Assembly: GCA_937916515.1 (NCBI GenBank)
Contig: CALFSX010000212.1
Span: 1 to 64,000, forward strand
Length of the DNA: 64,000 nt
Direction of reading: 5' to 3'
DNA from: an uncultured Planctomycetaceae bacterium
GTDB lineage: Bacteria > Planctomycetota > Planctomycetia > Planctomycetales > Planctomycetaceae
Below are positions 1-10,058 of this stretch, one piece after another; positions within the stretch are counted from its first letter, which is position 1; every line of letters starts with the position of its first letter. The notes beneath the pieces are model-generated. The model saw only the letters and a list, made by a program, of their open reading frames with translations, ran no database searches and was not told where the DNA came from. Made by a program: the position numbers and the translations under genes.

Positions 1-91
1 ACCTATGCTGTTCTATTTTGCCTTGCTCGTTAAGTGCGTGGTACCTATGCTGTTCTCGCACGCAATGGCTGCGAATTTATCGGTACCACGC
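1..91. repeat. Short direct and inverted repeats in intergenic DNA
   Basis: The 14-mer ACCTATGCTGTTCT occurs at 1-14 and again at 43-56. A perfect 10-bp inverted repeat, GCGTGGTACC at 36-45 and GGTACCACGC at 82-91, encloses the second copy. No gene was seen in 1-277. The structure may continue to the left of the window, so its full extent is unknown. It could be part of a dispersed intergenic repeat; no other copy was noticed in this window. Confidence 0.5.
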
Positions 92-230
92 AGCTGTCAT
101 CAACAGCGGGTCAGCCACTGTGAAAATAATAAACCCGCGAACTTTTCAGACCGGGGATCCGGGTGGATTGGGATCTGGGGCGGCTGGACTATTTGACTTC
201 CTTTTGGATCTGGCTCTTGGAAGTAGTTCT

Positions 231-261
231 GAATTCACCCTGCGGCTGCGAGGGTGAATTC
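231..261. terminator. Perfect 11-bp hairpin downstream of the esterase gene
   Basis: GAATTCACCCT at 231-241 and AGGGTGAATTC at 251-261 form an 11-bp stem with a 9-nt loop, 17 nt beyond the stop codon of the minus-strand esterase gene. There is no T-run on either side. It is therefore either a weak terminator or an mRNA 3'-end stabiliser rather than a classic intrinsic terminator. Confidence 0.4.
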
Positions 262-277
262 AAGAATATCGTCGCTT

Positions 278-1657
<1,380 letters not shown>

Positions 1658-1717
1658 TTATAGTGGCCGCGACGGATGAAACGGAATTACATTTGCAGTG
1701 ACTGCGACAATAGACGG

Positions 1718-2185
1718 TTATCGCCTGGCGGCTGAATCTGTGAGTCCACTGATCGATGTGAATTCCGAATTCAGTGATTCAGCAACCTGATTCAGCAGCC
1801 GCGTCAATACTTCTCCTTCACCGGGTTGCAGTGATTCAAGCATTTGGTGGCGAATCGATTCACCAGCCTTAAATACCTGTTGAAACTTTCGCTTTCCGGT
1901 CGCTGTCAGTGCCGCTGTCCGAGCTCGTGAGTCACTGGGATGCGAATCGCGGCGTACCAGGCCCTGTTTTTCCAGCAGCACCAGCATCGCTCGAACAGTA
2001 CTGGGATCTGACGGCATTCGGCGGGCCAGTTCGCGTTGAGTCAGTGCGTCGCCGCGAGCCAGCGTGGCCAAAAGCACAAACTGGTCAGCAGTGATACCAT
2101 GTTCCAGAAACCTTTTGTCCGAACGGCGGTGCAGCGCCAGATACGCTGCTCGCAGCGCCATCGGAAGTTCGCTTGTTCCTGACAT
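1718..2185 (-). CDS. MarR-family transcriptional regulator
   Basis: A 155-residue winged-helix regulator. The ATG at 2185 is preceded by AGGAGG seven bases upstream, which decides the start over a longer frame from 2308. Visible MarR features are an N-terminal dimerisation helix (LRAAYLALHRRSDKRF), the HTH region (LTQRELARRMPSDPSTVRAM), the recognition helix and wing with RRDSHPSDSRART, and C-terminal dimerisation helices. The DxRxR wing motif is intact. It is divergent from the flavodoxin-like gene at 2426, and symmetric DNA elements lie between them. By analogy with MarR/quinone-reductase pairs it probably represses itself and that gene in response to a phenolic or redox signal; this is inference. 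Confidence 0.88.
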   Translation of the reverse strand: MSGTSELPMALRAAYLALHRRSDKRFLEHGITADQFVLLATLARGDALTQRELARRMPSDPSTVRAMLVLLEKQGLVRRDSHPSDSRARTAALTATGKRKFQQVFKAGESIRHQMLESLQPGEGEVLTRLLNQVAESLNSEFTSISGLTDSAARR

Positions 2186-2208
2186 TGTGGCCTCCTGTTT
2201 TCTGTTTA

Positions 2209-2239
2209 GTGCGTACACGCACGATCTGAAATCGTACAC
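2209..2239. promoter_or_regulatory. Candidate MarR operator (two abutting inverted repeats)
   Basis: GTGCGT-AC-ACGCAC at 2209-2222 and ACGAT-CTGAA-ATCGT at 2221-2235 are two perfect inverted repeats sharing two bases. In addition CGTACAC occurs at 2213-2219 and 2233-2239, spaced 20 bp, which is about two helical turns. The block lies 24-54 bp upstream of the MarR start codon, where a promoter or operator is expected. The symmetry is seen directly; binding by the MarR protein is inferred. Confidence 0.45.
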
Positions 2240-2425
2240 CGGATAGCAACGATTGCAATGATGAAAGGCAGTCTGCATTGTTACGTCGTTGCGCGAAGTC
2301 GCGGTCAAGGATAGGTCCGGTGTTCAGTCGGCAAAAATTTTGCTTCGCGATGTCAAAGCGAAAGGTTCTTCGTATATTGCAGTATCCGCAACTCAATCGC
2401 TGCTTGTGACAGAAAGGTTAATGAC

Positions 2426-2989
2426 GTGCCCAGGATTCTTGTGCTGTATCATTCGAACTCAGGTAATACTCAACGAATGGCAGAACTTATTGCAGAAGGA
2501 GCCGGTCAGTTGGCGGGCACAGACGTGCGGCTGAAAGACATTTCTGAGGCAGATCACACGGATCTGGAATGGTGCGACGGCCTGGCACTGGGGTCTCCCA
2601 CAAACTATGGCACGGTCAGCTGGCAGATGAAGCAGTGGTGGGATCAGCAGCCGATTGAAAACTGGGGCAAACGGGATGGCAGGATTGGCTGCGTGTTCAG
2701 TTCTGCAGGAGCCTGGGGCGGTGGACAGGAATGGACCTGCATGACCTTGATGTCGATTCTGATCAACTATGGCTTTCTGGTCTTCGGGCTGACTGACTAT
2801 ACCGGCGTCAAATTTTCAGCTCACTATGGAGCCATCGCTGCAGGCCCACCAGCGGCTGACCGTGAAATGGATGCCTGCCGTCGTATCGGCCTGCGTCTTT
2901 CAGAATGGGCGGCTACCATGATTGAAGGGCGAAAGGATTCGCATCCGCTAAAGCAGACGTACGACAGATTTGCAGATCTGGGCAAGTAA
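2426..2989 (+). CDS. Flavodoxin-fold NAD(P)H:quinone oxidoreductase-like protein (WrbA-like)
   Basis: A 187-residue flavodoxin-fold protein starting at GTG 2426, with AAAGG about eight bases upstream. The FMN phosphate loop is YHSNSGNTQRMA (residues about 8-19). The segment GLALGSPTNYGTVSWQMKQW matches the second flavin loop of WrbA-type proteins, and SSAGAWGGGQEW matches the third. WrbA proteins reduce quinones by two electrons in the cytosol; here only the FMN-binding fold is certain. It is divergent from the MarR regulator across a 240-bp region with a candidate operator, which suggests induction by a quinone-like or oxidative signal. Confidence 0.82.
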   Translation: MPRILVLYHSNSGNTQRMAELIAEGAGQLAGTDVRLKDISEADHTDLEWCDGLALGSPTNYGTVSWQMKQWWDQQPIENWGKRDGRIGCVFSSAGAWGGGQEWTCMTLMSILINYGFLVFGLTDYTGVKFSAHYGAIAAGPPAADREMDACRRIGLRLSEWAATMIEGRKDSHPLKQTYDRFADLGK

Positions 2990-3136
2990 TTGCGGTGTCA
3001 TGCAGCTTAAGTCGACTAAGTCACAAACCTGGATTCAAATTCGGGGGTCTGGATTCAGGGACGTGGATTCGTGGCCAGGCCGCAGAGATTCAAGCTTGGT
3101 CTGTGTGAGCGTTGTTTGACGATCTTGTGGAACTGT

Positions 3137-3937
3137 TCAGGAAGCGGCTTGTTGAGTTCGGTAGGCGAAGCTGAAGATTCCCATGGCGATGGCTACGTTT
3201 AGCGAATCGGTTCCATTAAACATTGACACCGTGAGTTTGGATTCGCATTCGTTGGCGATGGCAGGGCTGATGCCGTGTGTTTCGTTGCCGAAAACCAGAA
3301 CCGTGCGTTCTGGAAACCGGAAGGCCGACAATTCTATTGCGTTTGAATCCAGCACGGTGGCGCAGCAGTGGTGCCCGGATTCTTTCAGTTGTTGCAGTGA
3401 TTCCGTACCGTTTTTTGTTTCGATAATCGGAAGAAACAATCCGTTGCCCATGGAAACTCGAAGTACTCGCCGAGAAAACGGATCAGCCGTGCCGGGACCC
3501 AGCACAACAGCGCTGGCACCAAAGGCGGCAGCGATGCGGATCATCAATCCTACGTTTTGCTGATCAATAATCTGGTCGCCATAAAACACCAGGCTTGGGC
3601 CATTGGCTTTGATGACGTCGTTTAGTTGTGGAGCTGGCTTTCGTCGAGCTGCGGCCAGAACTCCATTGTGAAACGAATAACCCAGAAGTACGGAGGCGAG
3701 ATCTCGATCCATGTGGTAGACCGTCGTGCCGGCTGTGATGCGAGATTCAAAGTTTCGTAGTTTCTGATCTGTTACCAGCAGTGTTTGAACGTCGTAGTCA
3801 CTGTTCAACAAGCGTTCCACCAGTGTTGTGCCTTCTGCGATCAGCAGATCCAAATATCGGTTCGCGTTGGTCTTTTTCAGGTCGCGAAAAATGTCCAGTC
3901 GCGGATCATCCAGGCTTTCAATTCGTACCTTTTCCAT
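3137..3937 (-). CDS. SpoU/TrmH-family RNA 2'-O-methyltransferase
   Basis: A SPOUT-class methyltransferase of 266 residues that would transfer a methyl group from SAM to a ribose 2'-OH of rRNA or tRNA. The three SpoU motifs are present: QQNVGLMIR (motif 1), VFGNETHGIS (motif 2) and SLNVAIAMGIFSFAYR (motif 3) at the C-terminus. About 110 N-terminal residues form the substrate-binding L30e-like domain typical of RlmB/TsnR relatives. I chose ATG 3937; an in-frame GTG at 3952 would start inside the adjacent repeat. The target nucleotide cannot be told. A copy of the 131-bp repeat begins 15 bp upstream, so the promoter must lie within or beyond the repeat. Confidence 0.85.
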   Translation of the reverse strand: MEKVRIESLDDPRLDIFRDLKKTNANRYLDLLIAEGTTLVERLLNSDYDVQTLLVTDQKLRNFESRITAGTTVYHMDRDLASVLLGYSFHNGVLAAARRKPAPQLNDVIKANGPSLVFYGDQIIDQQNVGLMIRIAAAFGASAVVLGPGTADPFSRRVLRVSMGNGLFLPIIETKNGTESLQQLKESGHHCCATVLDSNAIELSAFRFPERTVLVFGNETHGISPAIANECESKLTVSMFNGTDSLNVAIAMGIFSFAYRTQQAAS

Positions 3938-3951
3938 CGATATGTCTCTCA

Positions 3952-4082
3952 CAAGGGCTTCGCCCTTGACCCGGTGGCGTGGAACGCGGAATACGTGGAG
4001 CGTTTGAATCGCCGAGACGCTCCGTTGTCGCTCTGAAAACTTGGCTTAGTTTGAACAGGTTTGGTTCAATGAGGAAGTCCAG
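3952..4082. repeat. 131-bp palindromic repeat, tandem copy 1
   Basis: First of two tandem copies, offset exactly 131 bp. The 81-bp core (3952-4032) opens with the near-perfect palindrome CAAGGGCTTCGCCCTTG and holds a second hairpin, GGAGCGT...ACGCTCC, ending in GTTGTCGCT. The rest of the unit (about 50 bp) is less conserved between copies. An inverted third copy of the core is at 63117-63197. The region 3938-4294 has no convincing gene; open frames through it are read-through of the repeat. Confidence 0.85.
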
Positions 4083-4213
4083 CAAGGGCTTCGCCCTTGA
4101 CCCGGTGGCGTGGAACGCGGAATACGTGGAGCTTTCGAACCGCCGAGACGCTCCGTTGTCGCTTCGCAAACCTGAATTAATGGAACAGATTTGGCTTAAA
4201 AGGAAATTTCATG
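4083..4213. repeat. 131-bp palindromic repeat, tandem copy 2
   Basis: Second tandem copy. The core at 4083-4163 is nearly identical to copy 1 for its first 50 bases and differs slightly at the second hairpin (GGAGCTT against GGAGCGT). The following spacer is recognisably related to that of copy 1 (GGAACAGATTTGGCTT against TGAACAGGTTTGGTTC), which shows that the whole unit was duplicated and then diverged. Confidence 0.8.
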
Positions 4214-4294
4214 CACTTGCCGCAATGTCTTTTGGAAATGCGGATTTGAAGCAGGGCGGTGGTTCTGTGTTGCCAGCAGCGATTGCTGTTCTGG

Positions 4295-4753
4295 TTAAAC
4301 GCAGGTATTCAATAGTTCAACGGACAGGACGTCGTCGATGGAGATTGGTGTACATTCAACCGTGTTGTCTGTGCCGGCATCTCTGCCGACGATGACCAGT
4401 GTGCCGCGAACGGATTTTCGGGAATCAGGATAGCCTTCCAGTATGGAACCATCTTTAATTATTGCCCGGACTGGATGAGTTTCGTGAACGCCCGCGAGTT
4501 CCGGGTGCGTCAGGCCGTCAAAGCGTTCCCACGCCCATGTCCACAACGTTGCGTTTAGGTCGACTCGCCCGGCAATGTCCAGCCATTCCACTTCTGCCTG
4601 ACGCAGTTGTTTCAGAGTCGCCTGGTGGCACCATGGGCGCAGGACTTCTTCAATCCATTTGCGACGTGATGCAGCAAGTTCTTCAAACGATTCAGGCACT
4701 TGAGTTTCTGGTGCCTCTGTGGAAGTTGCGGTTTCGTTGAGATTGTGTGACAT
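4295..4753 (-). CDS. Hypothetical protein, probably planctomycete-specific
   Basis: A 152-residue protein not recognised as a member of a named family. The N-terminus is acidic and Glu/Thr-rich. A Trp-rich helical middle follows (RRKWIEEVLRPW, TLWTWAWERF), then a C-terminal beta-rich part (VRAIIKDGSILEGYPD, VRGTLVIVGRD) that could form a small SH3- or Sm-like barrel. There is no signal peptide or membrane segment, so it is probably cytosolic. The start ATG 4753 has GGAA about nine bases upstream. The well-spread charged and aromatic pattern and lack of a better frame support it as a real gene. Confidence 0.6.
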   Translation of the reverse strand: MSHNLNETATSTEAPETQVPESFEELAASRRKWIEEVLRPWCHQATLKQLRQAEVEWLDIAGRVDLNATLWTWAWERFDGLTHPELAGVHETHPVRAIIKDGSILEGYPDSRKSVRGTLVIVGRDAGTDNTVECTPISIDDVLSVELLNTCV

Positions 4754-4841
4754 GACAGGTTCCGAGCGAATATTTCAGTCAACCAGTATTTTGAGTGCAT
4801 GTTATCTGCTTAGCGTTGCCAGTTCACCGAAACCATCGCGC

Positions 4842-4888
4842 AAAAAAAGAAACGGTCGATCTGCAATGGGAATGCGGATCGACCGTTT
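4842..4888 (-). terminator. Intrinsic terminator for the gene at 4922-5572
   Basis: AAACGGTCGATC (4850-4861) pairs with GATCGACCGTTT (4877-4888). On the minus strand the 12-bp stem is followed by a run of seven T residues after one C. It sits 34 nt past the stop codon of the minus-strand gene, a textbook position. Confidence 0.85.
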
Positions 4889-4921
4889 GGAAGACATTTT
4901 GCTGCTGAGAGCGTTTCTGAT

Positions 4922-5572
4922 TTATTGAACCTGGCGTTCTGAAAACTTCGAACTGGATTCTGAAGTTTGAGTTCGAGCAGATTGATTTGCTGTTGTTGGA
5001 TTTGGGTTGGTGGCTGCTGGTCTGCCGGCAATTTGTGGTTGCGGCACGTCGTCTGTGGGGGCCCAGTTGGCAACCGACCATGTTGGGTATTCGTCGGCAA
5101 CGCTGACCGCCAGGTCCTGCAGAGCTTCCATCAGCTTCTTGGTTGTCAGCTGTTCATTTTTGACAACTCGTTGCAGCACGAAGCGTTTGTTGGACGGGAT
5201 GTAGGCGAAGAATTTGCCATTGCCGAGTCGATCGTTGGCGGCCAACAAGCGGAGGAGGGCTGTGCGAGGAACTTCGTTGGCGTTGGTTGGAATTTCGTCC
5301 AGCCATGCCATCACCCACACAGATTCGCCGTTGCGGCTAAGCACGGACGACATACTGAACTTCCATTCTTCGCCGCGAACGCTTGTTTTAAAGGCGAAGT
5401 CGTAGCGTTTGTCGGTCTTCAGTGGTTTAAGGCCGATGGAATTCAGGGCTTCCCCGAGCTGTTGTTCACTGAACGCTCCCGGCGGCAGTGCTCTGTCTTC
5501 TTCTTGAGCGAAAGTCGAACTAGCGCTTAGCAGCAGCAACGCAGGTAGGAAAATTTTGCCGATGGTCATCAT
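4922..5572 (-). CDS. Secreted hypothetical protein with a YbjN/chaperone-like domain
   Basis: A 216-residue exported protein. ATG 5572 has AAGGAG eight bases upstream, which settles the start and gives a signal peptide (KIFLPALLLLSASSTFAQ). Residues about 30-150 (YDFAFKTSV, WKFSMSSVLSRNGESVWVMAWL, LLRLLAANDRLGNGKFFAY) have the alternating strand and helix pattern of YbjN or type III chaperone-like domains, an inference from pattern only. The last ~50 residues are a disordered Pro/Thr/Ser/Gln tail. A strong terminator follows, so it is probably transcribed alone. Function unknown. Confidence 0.65.
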   Translation of the reverse strand: MMTIGKIFLPALLLLSASSTFAQEEDRALPPGAFSEQQLGEALNSIGLKPLKTDKRYDFAFKTSVRGEEWKFSMSSVLSRNGESVWVMAWLDEIPTNANEVPRTALLRLLAANDRLGNGKFFAYIPSNKRFVLQRVVKNEQLTTKKLMEALQDLAVSVADEYPTWSVANWAPTDDVPQPQIAGRPAATNPNPTTANQSARTQTSESSSKFSERQVQ

Positions 5573-5734
5573 AAAATGCACTCCTTTGCATCTGTCTTCA
5601 AAGACAAGTTTTCGACCTGAAGTGCTGCGGTGACAGTTTTGGCTTTCGCCATCCCATTTTCTGTAACCACGTCTTTTGGCAGACAGCGACACCACGTCGC
5701 GACACATCGCCAAATTTGCTGTTGTTGCAAGCCA

Positions 5735-6361
5735 CTAATTGTGAAATAGAGACTCTAGGCAAATCTGGGACCAGGTTTCAAACTCATCAAGTCTGCGCAA
5801 CAGTTCTTCCGGTTGAGCGAACTCTGCGTTAATCATCGACTTTTCGCGTGGCGTAACTTTCGCCGAGTCCAGTTCGAAAACATGGACAATGCCTAAATGG
5901 ACTTTTCCAACTTCGGACTCGTCATCGTTAATCAGGCCGACGCACTTTTCTGTCCATTTAGCTTCCAGAAAAACCTCTTCTTCAATCTCACGTTTCATGC
6001 CTTCCAGGTAGGGGGAGCCTGCGCCATTCAGGTCCAGAGTTGAAACGTGCCCGCCAACTCCCACAGAACGTTTGGCGTGCAGGCGAGTTTCGCCCTGATC
6101 GGTTCCTCGCTGATAGCTGAAGATCTGTCCATTGCTGCAAAAGATGCAGTAGGGAATCAGCTGTTTGAAAGAAGGGTCCGCCTCCATGTCTGGACGAGGC
6201 CGATAGCTGGCGTGGATTGGGTCCAGAATTACATTCAGATAGCGATCCATGTCTCCACAGAAGCCCTGAAAGTGTCCGACTTCGTGAAACACGGCTGTGG
6301 GAATCACCAGCACTTGTTCGATGGGCGTATTCGTGGTTGATGTATTGGCGGATTCGGTCAT
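5735..6361 (-). CDS. NUDIX-family hydrolase (predicted phosphoesterase type)
   Basis: A 208-residue protein with a NUDIX-box-like segment: GVGGHV, then a Glu in SPYLEGMK, then REIEEEV, corresponding to the REUxEE core. NUDIX enzymes cleave nucleoside diphosphates linked to another moiety with Mg2+. The region before the box ([15 protein letters not shown]) and the length recall the COG4112-type predicted phosphoesterases. The REUxEE glutamates are present, so activity is plausible, but the substrate is unknown. It is cytosolic with no signal peptide. It runs in the same direction as trpC, 68 bp downstream of it. Confidence 0.75.
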   Translation of the reverse strand: MTESANTSTTNTPIEQVLVIPTAVFHEVGHFQGFCGDMDRYLNVILDPIHASYRPRPDMEADPSFKQLIPYCIFCSNGQIFSYQRGTDQGETRLHAKRSVGVGGHVSTLDLNGAGSPYLEGMKREIEEEVFLEAKWTEKCVGLINDDESEVGKVHLGIVHVFELDSAKVTPREKSMINAEFAQPEELLRRLDEFETWSQICLESLFHN

Positions 6362-6429
6362 GGCTCTTCGATTCTTAACGGAATGTTTTTGTTGTTGGAT
6401 GGCTGTTTCGTGCTGTGTTCTTAAGGGAA

Positions 6430-7215
6430 TCAGCTGCCATGCATCAGGCTTGTGACCGCTTTGGCGATATCAGGCTGTCTCATCAGTGATTCGCCGACCA
6501 GCACGCCTGCGACACCCGCTTCGCGTAGCCGAATGATGTGTTCGTAAGATTTGATGCCGCTTTCGCTGATCAGCATGACGTCTGCTGGCACGTCCTTTAT
6601 AAGGTTGAAGGTGTGTTCCAGCGATGTGACAAACGTTCGCAGGTCTCGATTGTTGATACCTATCAGTTTGCCGCCGGTGTTCAGAACTCGGGGAAGGTTT
6701 TCTGGTTCGTAAAGTTCGATCAGGGTTTCCATTCCCAGCTGGTGAGCGTAGTCGTACAGGTCCTGAAGTTGAGTGTCGTTCAGGCATTCGGCGATCAGCA
6801 GAACGCAGTCGGCTCCGGCAACTCGCGCTTCCAGAATCTGGTAGCGGTCGATGATGAATTCTTTTCTCATCACCGGAATGGAAACGACTTGTCGAATCGC
6901 TTTCAAATAGTCCAGATGACCTTTGAAGTAATGTTCGTCAGTTAACACACTCAGGCAGTGTGCGCCGGCAGATTCATACGTGACAGCGATTTCTGTGGGA
7001 GAGAAGTTTTCGCGAATCAAGCCAGCTGATGGCGACGCTTTTTTCACTTCAGCGATCAGGCCGGGTTGAGTGCCTGCGGCCAGTGCCGTTCGGAAGCAGC
7101 GAACTTCTGGAGCGTTCGGAAGTTCAGTTTCCAGCAGGGAAAAAGGCTTTCGCTGCTTTGCAGCGGCAATTTCCTGGCGTTTAGTTTCGATGATCTCGTC
7201 AAGAACGGTCGACAA
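6430..7215 (-). CDS. trpC: Indole-3-glycerol phosphate synthase
   Basis: Converts 1-(o-carboxyphenylamino)-1-deoxyribulose-5-phosphate to indole-3-glycerol phosphate in tryptophan synthesis. Family motifs in order: [35 protein letters not shown] with the catalytic Lys, [43 protein letters not shown]. The frame is open to 7371, but GGAG stands eight bases before TTG 7215, which gives 261 residues, the normal TrpC length. No other trp gene is nearby, so the pathway is dispersed. It is divergent from the CPBP gene, with 164 bp between start codons. Confidence 0.93.
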   Translation of the reverse strand: MSTVLDEIIETKRQEIAAAKQRKPFSLLETELPNAPEVRCFRTALAAGTQPGLIAEVKKASPSAGLIRENFSPTEIAVTYESAGAHCLSVLTDEHYFKGHLDYLKAIRQVVSIPVMRKEFIIDRYQILEARVAGADCVLLIAECLNDTQLQDLYDYAHQLGMETLIELYEPENLPRVLNTGGKLIGINNRDLRTFVTSLEHTFNLIKDVPADVMLISESGIKSYEHIIRLREAGVAGVLVGESLMRQPDIAKAVTSLMHGS

Positions 7216-7379
7216 TGACCCAACTCCGCGTTGTGATACCTGTTTTACGCGGCACTCGGCCCACAAATGGCCGGCGGCGCGTGTTACGTGAAGTTTTGGA
7301 TCATATAGCTCATTGATCGGGAAACAACGTAGGTTGAGCGTTCTTAAACAACTGTCCTCTAATTCCTGCAATACGATTC

Positions 7380-8678
7380 ATGATTCCTGCCCAGTTTTTG
7401 ATCGCTCAGGCGGCTCCCGCAGTGCCTGAGGCTACCGTCGGGCAGTTGATGTCAGCACTTTGTGTTCTGGCGGTGATTGTCGGAAGCCTTTCGATGGGCA
7501 GCGTCTGGCTGGCTCGCTGGAAGCAGTGCGGCGTGGCGATTCCTCAGGCAGCTCGCAAGCCCTTGCGAGTGCCGTTGCTGCTGCTTGCATGTGGTTTCTT
7601 GATGTCTGGCTTGATGGCGTTGTTGGCAAGTGTTGCGCCAGCTTTGGACGACATGGCTGCGGCTGGCGAGGCCGTTGAGTTGGATTCAGGGGCTGGAGAG
7701 TCTTCTGCTGGCGAAGGTGAAACGGCGGATGCAGATCCCGCCATGGAGGTCGCCGCTGACGAAGCTTCGCTGGTTACAGGCGATGAAGTTCAGGAAGCAG
7801 ACGCTGACGGGCCGGTTGCCGCAAAGAAAAAACCTACCGGCCAGCAGGTCTACAACATGATATTGGGCAATATTCAGTTCAACCTGGTGATTTTCGCGAT
7901 TTTCGGGATCACGATTTGGATGGGGCAGGATCGGCGCAGTCGGCTAGTTCTGAATGCAGACGACATCGGCTATGAGGTGGCTACTACAGCCTGGGATCAG
8001 TCGTTTCAGCGGTTTCCGGATCTGGATAGTCCACCGGAATCAGAGACGCCGAATGTTGGTGAAAACGGTCGGACGGAATACATCGCCGCTGAAGTTGGCG
8101 ACGCCCAAAACAGCGTGCCGGATCGTACTAATCCATATGCGTCCGCCGGACTGGAATTCAGCAATCGGAACAACGCGAGCGGTGAAGATAGTGGCCAGAA
8201 AGTCGACTCGCTGAAAAATCCTGAGCCGTGGGTTTTATCGACGGAACTAAGGTTTGCGTTGGAGACGTTTTTGGTGGCCTATTTCCCAACGACGGCGATT
8301 CGCATCCTGATCGTATCACTGTTGCCAGAATCGCCGTCTCACCCGTTTTTGGAGATCATTGAAAACGGTGTCAGTTGGGACATCATCGCGTTGATCTTTT
8401 TTATGGCGGTTGTAATTGCTCCACTGGTCGAAGAATTACAGTATCGAGTCGTTCTGTTGGGGGGCATGCAGCAGCGAAATTTGCAACTGGCAGGTTGGAT
8501 TCTGTCTTCGGTATTGTTTGGGTTGGCTCACGGATTTCCGGACTGCATTGCGTTGCTTCCGCTGGCGTTTGCAATTGGCTATGTCTATTCCCAACGCAGA
8601 AGCTATCGCACAGCGGTTTTGGTGCATTTTTTGTTTAATCTGTTCAACATGCTGCTGGCCGGGCTGTCGATGATGTAG
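7380..8678 (+). CDS. CPBP-family intramembrane metalloprotease
   Basis: A 432-residue membrane protein of the CPBP (Abi/Rce1-like) family. The catalytic signature is near the C-terminus: EELQYR (Glu 351 and 352, Arg 356), His 384 in GLAHGF, and HFLFN (His 416, Asn 420), all within predicted membrane helices. The N-terminal half is unusual: two hydrophobic segments (about 24-45 and 62-85), then about 60 strongly acidic Glu/Asp/Ala-rich residues, another helix (160-180) and a long polar linker before the protease domain. Substrate unknown; CPBP proteins process prenylated proteins or peptides or act in anti-sigma cleavage. Confidence 0.82.
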   Translation: MIPAQFLIAQAAPAVPEATVGQLMSALCVLAVIVGSLSMGSVWLARWKQCGVAIPQAARKPLRVPLLLLACGFLMSGLMALLASVAPALDDMAAAGEAVELDSGAGESSAGEGETADADPAMEVAADEASLVTGDEVQEADADGPVAAKKKPTGQQVYNMILGNIQFNLVIFAIFGITIWMGQDRRSRLVLNADDIGYEVATTAWDQSFQRFPDLDSPPESETPNVGENGRTEYIAAEVGDAQNSVPDRTNPYASAGLEFSNRNNASGEDSGQKVDSLKNPEPWVLSTELRFALETFLVAYFPTTAIRILIVSLLPESPSHPFLEIIENGVSWDIIALIFFMAVVIAPLVEELQYRVVLLGGMQQRNLQLAGWILSSVLFGLAHGFPDCIALLPLAFAIGYVYSQRRSYRTAVLVHFLFNLFNMLLAGLSMM

Positions 8679-8826
8679 TTTCTATTCAGCCGAAAGCCGT
8701 CTTGCGTTCGTTTTCAGGCGGTGTGCTTTACGGTGGTGCAGTCAGTTATCGATTGATAATCTTTCCTGGATTTCGGCCGTCAGTTGGATAGGCCGCGACA
8801 TTTTTTCCTTAAGGCGAATTACGCTG

Positions 8827-10053
8827 GTGTCTATTTCATTTCCGTCTGTTGATGAGCAGTTAAGCATTCTGCGTCGTGGTGTTGAGAAGATTGTTCCTGA
8901 AGAAGAGCTTGCAAAGAAGTTGCAGCACAGTCGCGATACTGGCGTGCCTTTGCGAGTAAAGTACGGAATCGATCCGACTGGAATTGACGTGCATCTGGGG
9001 CACACGGTGCCACTGCGAAAGATTCGGCAGTTTCAGGAATTGGGGCATCAGGCCGTCATTATTATTGGCAACGCTACGGCCATGGTGGGTGACCCCAGTG
9101 GTCGAGACGAAGCTCGCAGCAAGCGCCTTACTGAAGAACAGGTGGAAGCAAACGCGAAGGACTATCTTGCTCAAGTGGGCAAGGTTGTTGACATGAGCAA
9201 GGCAGAAGTTCATCGCAACGGCGATTGGTTCGGCAAAATGGGGCTGACGGAAATTCTGGGCCTGTGCGGTCGTGTGACCGTTGCTCAATTGCTGACTCGC
9301 GACGACTTTGCGAAACGTTACAAAGAAGAAAAACCGATCTTTCTGCACGAGTGCATGTATCCCGTGATGCAGGCGTGGGACAGTGTGGAGATTACGTCGG
9401 ATGTGGAATTGGGTGGCACTGAGCAGCTGTATAGTTTTATGCTGGCCCGCGACCTGCAGGCTCAGGAAGGCCTGAACACTCAAATTGGCATGATGTCGCC
9501 CATTCTGGTGGGGCTTGACGGTGTTAAGCGAATGGGGAAAAGTCTGGGCAATTACATCGGAATCAGTGAGGCTCCGTATGAGATGATGAAGAAATTCATG
9601 CAGCTGCCCGATGGTCTCATGAAAATGTATTTTGAGCTGCTAACGGACGTGTCGTTGGACGATGTCGAAAAGTTGTTGGCTGGCCATCCCAAAGAAGCCA
9701 AAATGACGCTGGCGAAGATCGTGATTGACCAATATCACGACCAACAACAGGGTGTGGAAGCGGCTGAACGCTGGCAAAACGAAATCGGCGGTGGCGGGCT
9801 GCCGGCCGATATTCCCGAAGTCGTTTTGGCGGCTTCTGAGCTGGAAGATGGCAGTTTGCCCGCGTTTTTATTGCTGGTGAAGCTGAATTTGCAGACATCC
9901 AACGGTGAATCGCGACGCTTGATTAGCCAGGGTGGAGCGAAACTTGGGGAAGAAAAGACAGTGATTACGGATGCGAACCAGAAAATCGCTGTTGAAGACG
10001 GTATGCTCGTGTGGGCAGGCAAGAAGAAATTCTGCCGAGTCAAGCTTGCTTGA
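8827..10053 (+). CDS. tyrS: Tyrosyl-tRNA synthetase
   Basis: Charges tRNA-Tyr. The protein has 408 residues, normal for the family, from GTG 8827 with AAGG about 11 bases upstream. Class I signatures are HLGH at 56-59 and KRMGKS at 234-239. The surrounding text (GIDPTGIDVHLGHTVPLRK and GNATAMVGDPSGR) fits the TyrZ-like branch rather than E. coli TyrS. A C-terminal S4-like RNA-binding segment (ESRRLISQGGAKL) is present. A small hairpin with a T-run follows directly. Confidence 0.95.
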   Translation: MSISFPSVDEQLSILRRGVEKIVPEEELAKKLQHSRDTGVPLRVKYGIDPTGIDVHLGHTVPLRKIRQFQELGHQAVIIIGNATAMVGDPSGRDEARSKRLTEEQVEANAKDYLAQVGKVVDMSKAEVHRNGDWFGKMGLTEILGLCGRVTVAQLLTRDDFAKRYKEEKPIFLHECMYPVMQAWDSVEITSDVELGGTEQLYSFMLARDLQAQEGLNTQIGMMSPILVGLDGVKRMGKSLGNYIGISEAPYEMMKKFMQLPDGLMKMYFELLTDVSLDDVEKLLAGHPKEAKMTLAKIVIDQYHDQQQGVEAAERWQNEIGGGGLPADIPEVVLAASELEDGSLPAFLLLVKLNLQTSNGESRRLISQGGAKLGEEKTVITDANQKIAVEDGMLVWAGKKKFCRVKLA

Positions 10054-10058
10054 AATAA

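Noticed and set aside
3031-3071. Three GGATTC units between the flavodoxin-like and SpoU genes
   Set aside because: Short, irregularly spaced and likely chance; no CRISPR or iteron pattern.
3979-4395. Plus-strand frame of 138 residues spanning both tandem repeats
   Set aside because: It is read-through of the repeats; the same peptide phrase recurs in all three copies because the DNA repeats, not because a protein is conserved.
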